The notes beneath the pieces are model-generated. The model made no database searches. It was given only the letters and a program-made list of their open reading frames with translations, and had not been told where the DNA came from. Below, piece by piece: positions 56,001 through 64,000 of a stretch of 64,000 bases of DNA. Every line of letters starts with the position of its first letter. Position 1 is the stretch's first letter. The DNA comes from Apoda limacodes (lineage: Eukaryota > Arthropoda > Insecta > Lepidoptera > Limacodidae). The stretch is taken from assembly GCA_946406115.1 (NCBI GenBank), contig OX291550.1, positions 29,736,722 through 29,800,721 of the forward strand. The letters are read 5' to 3'. The position numbers were made by a program, and so were the translations under genes.

Positions 56001-58488
56001 TCAGAGCTAAGTTTTTTGACTAGGTTATGAATATGAGGACCCCATTGAAGTTTGGAGTCCATCGTTATGCCAAGAAAGACTGTTGAATTAACAAGTTCTA
56101 ATTGCTCGCCATTAACATTAATACATGTCTGTATTTGACTAACATTTGTTAATGTAAATTTAACACATTTGGTCTTTTTTCATTAAGTAACAAATTATTA
56201 GCGTTAAACCAATTTTCAATTTTAGGAAGGGCACTATTTAATTCACCATAACATGTCTGTCGTCTCTAAACTTTAAAAAGTAAACAGGTGTCATCAGCAA
56301 ATAAGACAATGTCATGGTCTTTTACATGATATGGGAGATCGTTAATGTAAATAAGAAAAAGAAAAGGACCTAAAATTGAGCCCTGAGGGACTCCCATTGT
56401 GACTGCTAATCCCGGAGATTCACCGTTGACATCTATTTTCTGTACTCTGCTACTCATGTAGGAGATCAAAAGGCCGAAAGCTTTGCCTCTAATACCATAG
56501 TGATGTAGCTTTCTGATGAGATTTTCATGATGGACACAGTCTAATGCCTTAGATAAATCACAAAACAATTAAATATATTTTTTAATAGCAGATATCCTCC
56601 CGGACGAACATACATACACCGGCACGACTCAAAAAATTGTGCTCGAGTTTGTAGCCGGGATAACGAAGGTATGATGTGTCGGCCGGGCAGGATATCTGCG
56701 TCTCCGTTAGAAAAAGAATAATAGTCTCGAGATGGTGATGGACTGCGTTAAGATTTGCGTGAATACCCCTTATGTTGCAAAAATCCTCATTATATGTGGA
56801 TGGAGTAGCCGCTGTCAAAACTCTTTTCTTTTTTCTGTTCCTGGCCATTTTGTTTGAAGTAACTTAGACTACGGATGAGGATTCACTGCACAGACAGCTT
56901 AGAAGACAAAAAGTTGCGGTACTAAGACTGCCGAAGCTCAACACAGATGATACGGTTGCTGGCACGGCGGGCGGAAGGGCCCCTGATCCCCCTCTGTTGT
57001 AGTAGCCGGGTCCACTCCGGTCTCCTTCTCCGGCACGACTACTACTTCAGAGACTTTACACAGGTTGGCGGATCAGCCTCCCAGGGCGGAGATTAAGTGA
57101 TCCCTGGGTTCGGGAACCCGTTCAACCTGCGGGCGGCCAGCGGTCAGCCGTTTCATCAGGTCTCCCTGACCGCCGAACCAGCACGCCGCGTCTACGCCGA
57201 GCAATGACAGCAACAAGCACCGTCGGTCCTCCGCTGTCCGCGCAGCGAATCCTCAAAGAGAGAGCTCTGGCAACCTTACTCACCGCCAGGAACACAACAC
57301 TACTCAATGTTAGTGTTATTGTGGCCGCGGTTTTCTGTAAGGTGGAGGTACTTCCCCAGTTCGGGCCGCTCATTCGAGCAAGTACTCGCTATGCCCCGCT
57401 TTATTTGTTCGGACAGCTTATTCGAGCGAATACTTGCAGTGCCCTACCTCTCTTAAAAACTTATTGCTAGCTTTTGAATATTATTGGAAACTTTGTTATA
57501 AAAGTGTAAACATTGCCCCATAAAAGAGTTACTTATTTTGTGTAGGTTTGTATCATGCGCCAACAGCTTATTTTTACTTCTAGTATTTACTTAGTGAACG
57601 TCACTTTTCTTGCTGAAACTATTGATATTTTTATGTACACATAAAAGAATTTCATATATGTACTGCGACGCTAAAGTTTAAATATTAACTTCCCTAAACC
57701 ACCATCCAAAAAGAGATATCCTAGATCCTTAGTTATAAATAGCACGAATTGCCCGTTTTTGTAACAAAAATATTGTATTTACAGCAGCGCTATCCCACAA
57801 TAAGATACCATATGACATTAAACTATGGAAATAGCTAAAATATACTATTTTTGCAGTGTCGACATCGGTCAATTGGCTTATTTTCTTGGTCGCATACACA
57901 TCAGAGCTAAGTTTTTTGACTAGGTTATGAATATGAGGACCCCATTGAAGTTTGGAGTCCATCGTTATGCCAAGAAAGACTGTTGAATTAACAAGTTCTA
58001 ATTGCTCGCCATTAACATTAATACATGTCTGTATTTGACTAACATTTGTTAATGTAAATTTAACACATTTGGTCTTTTTTCATTAAGTAACAAATTATTA
58101 GCGTTAAACCAATTTTCAATTTTAGGAAGGGCACTATTTAATTCACCATAACATGTCTGTCGTCTCTAAACTTTAAAAAGTAAACAGGTGTCATCAGCAA
58201 ATAAGACAATGTCATGGTCTTTTACATGATATGGGAGATCGTTAATGTAAATAAGAAAAAGAAAAGGACCTAAAATTGAGCCCTGAGGGACTCCCATTGT
58301 GACTGCTAATCCCGGAGATTCACCGTTGACATCTATTTTCTGTACTCTGCTACTCATGTAGGAGATCAAAAGGCCGAAAGCTTTGCCTCTAATACCATAG
58401 TGATGTAGCTTTCTGATGAGATTTTCATGATGGACACAGTCTAATGCCTTAGATAAATCACAAAACAATTAAATATATTTTTTAATAG
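52789..58488. repeat. 1,900-bp tandem triplication
   Basis: Units 52789-54688, 54689-56588 and 56589-58488. Each contains the 5' end of the family-2 LINE (endonuclease start plus leader) and about 1.03 kb of family-1 LINE RT. The junction joins '...tttaatag' to 'cagatatcctcc', with AG shared by both edges. Unit 1 differs from unit 2 at about four bases that I noticed (for example caccttatt/cagcttatt, cacagaaa/cacataaa, aagaag/aacaag). I noticed none between units 2 and 3. Confidence 0.92.
53657..54688 (-). pseudogene. Family-1 LINE RT segment, tandem unit 1
   Basis: Minus-strand FCDLSKALDCVHHENLI, GVPQGSILGPFLFLIYINDL and the catalytic box LFADDTCLLFKV (54366-54668). After a frameshift comes LDSKLQWGPHIHNLVKKLSS (53929-54162). 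It corresponds to 1194-2220 of copy A. The identical pieces in units 2 and 3 are at 55829-56568 and 57729-58468. Confidence 0.85.
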
Positions 58489-59985
58489 TGCCACTCCTGC
58501 ATCGGTTGTGGAACGGCCTTTCATAAAGCCAAACTGTTTACTACTAAGTAGGTCATTAATACAGCAATGGCTTAACATTTAACCAAGTATGATCTTTTCA
58601 AAAACTTTACTGAGTACAGGTAGTATTGAAATAGGCCGAAAATTATTAGGGTCTGTTGAACTACCTGACTTAAAAGAGGTATAACTTTCCTTAGTTGCAT
58701 TTCATCAGGAAACACACCACTATCAACACAACTATTAAAAATTATGGCTAAGGGTTGTGCTATAACATGTTTCATTGCATTAATCGTTTTTACAGAAAGT
58801 CCCCAAAGGTCTGTGGTGTTTTTAATTTCTAATGTTTTAAATGTATTTATGATATCCGTAGGACTAATGTTTTTGAATACAAAGGGAACTTTACATTCAG
58901 GAACATTAGTTTTTATTAATTTTTCTGCTAAAATTGGAGTTGAGTTAAGATGTTCAGTTTTTTTTAAAGAAATATTGCTAAAAAAAAATTCAAAGGCAAG
59001 TGCTACCTCAGAATTTGTTTTTAAACTAGTATTATCTACAATCAATTCAAAGTCCTGACAAGAATTCCTAGCTTTACCAGTTTCATTATTTATTATGTTC
59101 CATGTAGTTTTTATTTTATTTGTTGAATTTATTACTTTATGTCTGAGGTGAATTGATTTTGCAACAAGACAGACATATTTGGCTTTTATTATATGTTTTT
59201 TCTTTATATAATTCATACAGCGAACGCCTTCTTTTAAAAATAACTGGGGTAGCCCATTCACTAAAACTAAAGCGACTGGAAATAAGTTGTTTTTTTTGCA
59301 GTAAATATTTTATTATACTCTGTAGTAATAGTGTCAAGAACAGTATTGTGCATATCATTTGGGTTGCCATTATAAAGTAGACCCGGAAGTTTATGCAAAT
59401 AGTTAGATTTAAATTATTCAATCTATTTAATTGTTATTGGTATAAATTTAATTACCTTTTTAGTAATACTATTCTATCTTTCTAAAACCACTAACTGTCC
59501 ACAATGATCTGACTCTAGATTGTTTATAATTGATTTTTATATTTGGTTTTATATCAGTAAATATACTGTCGATGCAAGTGGCACTAGATACAGCAATTCT
59601 AGTTGGTTCATAAAACAAATTATTTAAATTGAAAGACCGAAATAAGGCGAGCAATCTGGTGCTTAATGAGCTATTTTCTAAAATGTTAATATTAAAGTCT
59701 TCACAAACAATGATTTGTTTATTGGAATTGCGGATTTTTCAGCACTTCTTCCATAACTAATTCAAAATTATCATACATTCCATAAGGTGGCTTGTTTACA
59801 CTCACAACAATGAGATGCAAAACTTATATACAGGACAGCTCGGCAGTTCGCCCAACTGAGAGGCTCACAATGTCTTTACGTTCCTTAAAATTTACTTGTT
59901 TGTTAACTAAAATTAAAAAGCCACCATGGATTGCATTTAATCGGCTGAACGAACTTCCCACCTGTGGGATATAAAACTTGGAAAA
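58489..59985 (-). pseudogene. 5' part of family-1 LINE, copy B (endonuclease to RT fingers)
   Basis: The frame 59261-58572 (229 codons) holds HIIKAKYVCLVAKSIHLRHK, TWNIINNETGKARNS, KNTTDLWGLSVKTINAMKHV and CVDSGVFPDEMQLRKVIPL. It is less damaged than copy A. The endonuclease part (59940-59470) retains FYEPTRIAVSSATCIDSIF but is frameshifted twice ('cggatttttcagc', 'tttttatatttgg'). It continues into the RT core of tandem unit 3 at 58488. Confidence 0.82.
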
Positions 59986-59996
59986 TATTATGTAGC

Positions 59997-60100
59997 GATG
60001 TTCAGTTCCGAGACCATTTGCAAGACAAGGTGAAGATGGCGTCCAAAAAACTTTATGTACTCAACAGAGCGAAGCAGTATCTTAAGGTTATTAAATAGAA
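59997..60100 (+). pseudogene. Family-2 RT scrap, copy B
   Basis: The same thumb scrap as 3733-3850 ('ccgagaccatttgcaagaca'), followed by the same flanking DNA to about 60360. Confidence 0.7.
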
Positions 60101-60439
60101 TAAAGCTTGAAGTATTTGATTGTGAAACCTGTCCTTAATGAGAGGTTTTCCAAGACGAATTAAAAAAAATGGTTCTAAAATGTAGACTAGATGGCATTGA
60201 CTCGACAAGGCAATTTAGTTAAGTAAAGGCGAAAAGATTTAGTTTTAGATATATTTTTATTTCTCAAAGATAACAAATTACTTACATCGAGAAATAGACA
60301 TTAACTATTGTTAAAACTAAAGGTTATCCGTAAATGAGCTAAAGCTTAAGTTAATTGAGGGTAAATAGGTTAACAGTCAATTATGCCTAGGCCACATACA
60401 ACGCGCTAGCACAGAGCTGTAGCCACACTTTCGTGAATA

Positions 60440-60680
60440 CTTCGGCACTTCGTTCGAGAAGATTTTATACAGAACGACTGCTGTGTCCATTTTGTGTTTG
60501 GCGTTGGTTTGTCGTGATTGAACGAATGTTATCACGATATGTGTGGCCTAAGCATGAGGATACAAAAGTAAATTATGCAAGGTGGTCTCGACCCATTCTT
60601 CCTCATATAATGATCACAAACATTCAGTGACATGTCTTATTATTTTCAGCTGTCTGCCGTCACCTATATCTGTACTGTAA
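60440..60680. repeat. Repeat shared with 26236-26470
   Basis: 'gttatcacgatatgtgtggc' through 'tattattttcagctgtctg'. Present in copies B and C, deleted in A. Confidence 0.6.
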
Positions 60681-60682
60681 CT

Positions 60683-60800
60683 ATTTGGAAAAGAATCATG
60701 ACTCACCCGTGTCGATGGGTTGCAGTTCATATATATAACAAACAGAATCGTTTGTTTTTCGTTTTGTTTTTTTTTTTGTGTGTGAATTTTAATTATAAAA
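60683..60800 (+). repeat. Possible BEL/Pao 5' LTR remnant, copy B
   Basis: 'ggaaaagaatcatgactcac' and 'ccgtgtcgatgggtt' match the start of the putative 3' LTR at 9168 in copy A. Only about 110 bases precede the gag ATG, so most of the LTR and the primer site are missing. Confidence 0.4.
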
Positions 60801-60801
60801 T

Positions 60802-61670
60802 ATGAGGCTATCAATGAAGGAGCTCAAGGCTATCTCAACAAACCTGGTTAAACTGTTCTCTTGTACGACTGGGTTAATTAAAAGGGAGGATAGGGTTTTC
60901 GCCTTGAAGCAAAGGGCTGAACAGTTTCCGACAAGAGTTAGCGAGTTGGACTCGCTTATCAGGGTCTCTTGTCAATCACGGATGATGAAACTATTCTACA
61001 GGCGGCCAACTCGGATTATGACTACTGTATGTCAGAAGTGGACGATATTACTGAGGCTGTGTCGAAGTCTGAGCCTAGCTTGCAGTCGGCAAGTAAGAAG
61101 GTTTCGGAACAAAAATAGAACGAAAGTTTGCCAACCCTGGATATCCCTCATTTTAGCGGATCATTGAATGAGTGGACAAACTTCATCACTCTTTTTGATA
61201 GTATTGTACATCGCCGGACTGACTTATCTGACTCACAAAAGTTAAGTTACCTTTTCACTTCTATCAGGGGTGAGCCTCTCGGTTTAGTAAAACTTTTGGA
61301 CATCACCGATGTTAATTACAACATTTCCAGGGAGTTGTTAGCTAAGCAGTATCAAAATAACCGTCGCATTGCGGATACTATGTAGTTGCCATTTTAGGGA
61401 TTCCTAAGCTGTCATCGGTTAACCGGCTGAGGTCGGATCTACTTAACTCTATTTTGGTGGGGACAAATGCGTTGAGGGGCCTAAAATTCCTTGTCACCTG
61501 TGGTCATTTCTATTGTTGCACATTGTTTTAAACAAATTGCCAAATGACGTTTTGGCTCGTTTTGAACAGTTGCATGGGGGTGACACATATCCCTACTTTC
61601 GACACCTTAGTGTTGTTCTTCGAGGACCAAAGTAGGAAGCTGGAGAATCTACCCGCCGAGCCACAACCGG
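60802..61670 (+). pseudogene. BEL/Pao gag, copy B
   Basis: Starts MRLSMKELKAISTNLVKLF and continues KREDRVFALKQRAEQFPTRV. The second frame (61128-61385) reads MPTLDIPHFSGSLNEWTNFI and RTDLSDSQKLSYLFTSIRGE; here the extra stop of copy A is absent. A third frame holds IPTFDTLVLFFEDQSRKLE. DUF1759-type gag with two or three frameshifts. The start codon is supported by its position right after the LTR-like sequence. Confidence 0.8.
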
Positions 61671-62379
61671 GACCGTCACGATCTCCGGCCCGTCTGGACC
61701 CCGTCAGCAATCTCCTTCCGGGAATTCGTGAGGTACCGGGTCGTTTCCCGCATCTAGCCAAGGACTGCAGACAGCTGCGACCTTCTTTGAAGTGTCGTAG
61801 GGGTCACCACCCAGATTCATGCATGCTCATCCGAGAGGATAGTCCTTGGTTGGCACATGGAGGTCTACGGCTCGCACGGGCCGGGGGTTCGTCGCCGCCG
61901 AATCGAACGCAATCAACCCCGTCCCCAGTGCGACATCGGCCTTCCCCGTCCCTCTCGTGCCTCCTCCGCTCAGGTAGGTATTGCGGAGCGGGCACATTAC
62001 ATGGTGAACGAGCCTCTGCTCCTCCCTTTCGTGGAGCGTCCTCGCTGCTCGCAAGTTGAGAGCAGGATCCAGTGGCTATCGCGCGCCGCCGATGGTACGC
62101 GCGTCTTGGCAGCCACTTATGCCCGCGTGGGACCCGTATGCTTACACGGGCTCTAGCATGGGGCATAAGGAGCCAAAGGAGCCCCGGGGCCAAGTACGGC
62201 GCTTGGGTCGTGCCAACGCCCGTTAACTCGTGGCAGCCGCTGCACGTGTATTTTAATACGTGGATTTTATGCGGGAATACGAATCCTTAGGTCATATGTC
62301 GGTTTCGCAGTTTGAGTAGGAAGACAACGAACATTATTTTGTTCCACATCACGCCGTCTTTTAAAATTATGAGATACGG

Positions 62380-62793
62380 ATGTTGCCGCCTACATCTTCG
62401 GGTGTATCCTTAAACAAATGCCTGATGTCGGGACCAAAGCTTCAGGTAGACATCTCGGACATCTTTACTTGGTTTCGTCGCCACCAAGTTGTGTTTGTGG
62501 CTGACATCAAGATAATGTTCCGTCAGGTAATGATACACCCTGACGATAGGCGGTTTCAGCTCATTTTGTGGAGAGAGGATCCGGCCTCTCCATTGGTGGA
62601 TTATGAGCCTGACACCAATATCTACGGGCTAAAGTCGAGCCCGTTTGTAGTAGTTCGCTCTTTGCTACATTTGGCTGATCATGAGCGTCTGAATTTCCCG
62701 CTCACAGCTGCTGTCTTCCCTTCTGACGCCTGTGACGGAGGCGCTAGTCCTGAGGGATTAGCTAATCGGCTTGTTACGGGCAGGTGGTTATGA
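62380..62793 (+). pseudogene. BEL/Pao reverse transcriptase, copy B
   Basis: 137 open codons: SSGVSLNKCLMSGPKLQVD, VFVADIKIMFRQVMIHPDDR, RFQLILWREDP, YGLKSSPFVVVRSLLHLAD and SPEGLANRLVTGRWL. First catalytic Asp present (VADI). The YVDD box expected between these last two segments is not recognisable (SDACDGGAS). Confidence 0.8.
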
Positions 62794-62943
62794 CCTGAAG
62801 AAATGGATTTTTGATTCCCCTGCTGTCTTGGAAGACTTGCCGTCAGACCATCAGCAGAAAATCCTGACTCCATCGTGGTCCTTGGAGTTTAGTATCGGCC
62901 AGTTCAGGATATCTTCACATGCTCAGTTGAACCGTCGGACACA

Positions 62944-64000
62944 ATGAAGAGGTGGACTAAGAGGCTGGTTCTGTCCACAGTAGCGCGGGTCTTTGACCCT
63001 AATGGTTGGGTGGCTCCTGTAGTCTTTTGGGCCAAATGTTTTCTACAGAAGCTCTGGATTTCTGGTCTCGACTGGGATACCCCATTGACCGGAGACTTTT
63101 TGCCTTATTGGCTACGCTTTTATGAGACACTTTCGGACCTTCAACATGTCTCCGTGCCTCGGTCGATCTTACCCCTAGGTCGGTATCGGGTATGCGGTTC
63201 TTGTCAATGACCGCACAGTTGACGCCAATCGTCATGTACAGGTCAGTCTGGTGGTCGCAAAGAGTAAGGTTGCACCTTTGCGGACTAAGTTGACAATCCC
63301 CAAGCTGAAGTTGTCAGGAGTTGCATTGGTGACTCGACTCCTGAACCACGTCTTCTCCACCTTGAGTCAATGTGTCTAATTTGAATCTGTCACGGCATGG
63401 ATGGACATCCAAATCGTTTTGTCTAGGCTTAAGGTGTCCCTTCATGCCCTAGAGACCTACGTGGCTAATTGTGTCTCCCAAATCCAGTCGTTTGCGGTGT
63501 CTCTGGATTGGCGTCACGTGCTGGGGCCTTTGAATCCCTCGGATTGCGCTTTAAGGGGCCTGATTTCCTCGCAAATCATTAATAACCCGCTCTGGTGGGG
63601 TCCTGACTGGCTAGCCTCTTCTGAAGACACTTGGCCTCATACAGTTGTGGAGTTGGTAGACCCTCTGCCGGGGTTAAAGTTCTTTGCTGTTGAACAGATT
63701 GTGGACACTTCACCGAATTTCCTACTTAATCGGTTCAGCTCTCTCAACAAGCTCGTTGGTGTCACCGGTTGGATTAAGAGGTTTCTAAATAACTCACGGA
63801 ACAGGTCATAACCAAGGACGTCTTCAGTCTTGACTCCTGAAGAGCGTCAGGAAGCCCTGCCACTTGTGTTTGACTGGTACAGGCCCAGTCTTTTGGGAAG
63901 GAAATTGGTCTTCTCCGTTCAGAGAACGGGAAATTGCAGGAAAGCCTTGCTCGCCTTAATTTATTTTTGGACGAGTCGGAGACCGCAACTCAGAATTGCC
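62944..64000 (+). pseudogene. BEL/Pao RT thumb and RNase H region, copy B (partial)
   Basis: KRWTKRLVLSTVARVFDPNG, GLDWDTPLTGDFLPYWL, then frameshifts near 63180 and a stop near 63378. Next come LDWRHVLGPLNPSDCALRG and NNPLWWGPDWL. It is less intact than copy A, where the same region is open for 331 codons. Cut by the window end. Confidence 0.8.

Larger units (their letters stand above)
60802..64000 (+). mobile_element. BEL/Pao LTR retrotransposon, copy B (runs off window)
   Basis: Collinear with 5092-8220. It keeps the gag start and the RT stretch that copy A lost, but has lost the first zinc knuckle. The last base falls in the RNase H/linker region (DESETATQN area of copy A); integrase and 3' LTR, if present, lie beyond 64000. 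Confidence 0.85.

Overview
The window reads as a piece of a moth or butterfly (Lepidoptera) nuclear genome. It is AT-rich and has no operon-like packing. Almost everything recognisable is transposon-derived: CR1/jockey-group LINEs, BEL/Pao LTR elements, a Tigger/pogo DNA transposon, a short Helitron and several TIR elements. Two repeats I associate with Lepidoptera recur: one with a CGGCCAAGTG(C/T)GAGT core and one with a GGAGAGGCCTGTGCCC core. The assignment rests on these repeats, not on a marker gene.

The only host-like genes I can support are two copies of a tiny two-exon gene (10479-11926 and 34642-36047, + strand). Each encodes a secreted cysteine-rich peptide of 49-50 residues. Both keep a TATA box, start codon, GTAAGT donor, acceptor, stop codon and AATAAA. 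They sit in a 2.3-kb module present twice (about 9655-12000 and 33805-36120), each with two 159-bp tandem repeats upstream. The exons are too short for simple ORF calling.

Layout. 1-9450: repeat R, a broken minus-strand LINE (family 1), a captured RT scrap and a degraded plus-strand BEL/Pao element. 9655-12000: peptide gene copy 1. 12680-14840: TIR element. 17003-19121: TIR element carrying a dated LINE insertion. 19.4-33.3 kb: mostly featureless AT-rich DNA with LINE tails, MITEs and a third partial copy of R (24.4-26.5 kb). 33.8-36.1 kb: peptide gene copy 2. 36.4-38.8 kb: a second BEL/Pao remnant. 38775-39691: pogo-like MITE. 39737-42429: Tigger/pogo transposon. 42.6-47.8 kb: four or more LINE fragments. 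48360-64000: a second, expanded copy of the 1-8.2 kb block, running off the window edge.

The 1-8.2 kb and 48.4-64 kb blocks share the same nested insertions in the same order, so they look like a segmental duplication rather than independent hits. The second block then gained a 233-bp Helitron (its empty site survives at about 754) and a near-full-length family-2 LINE. A 1,900-bp segment spanning the family-2/family-1 junction is present three times in tandem (52789-58488), nearly identical each time. That array is either a very recent amplification or an assembly artefact.
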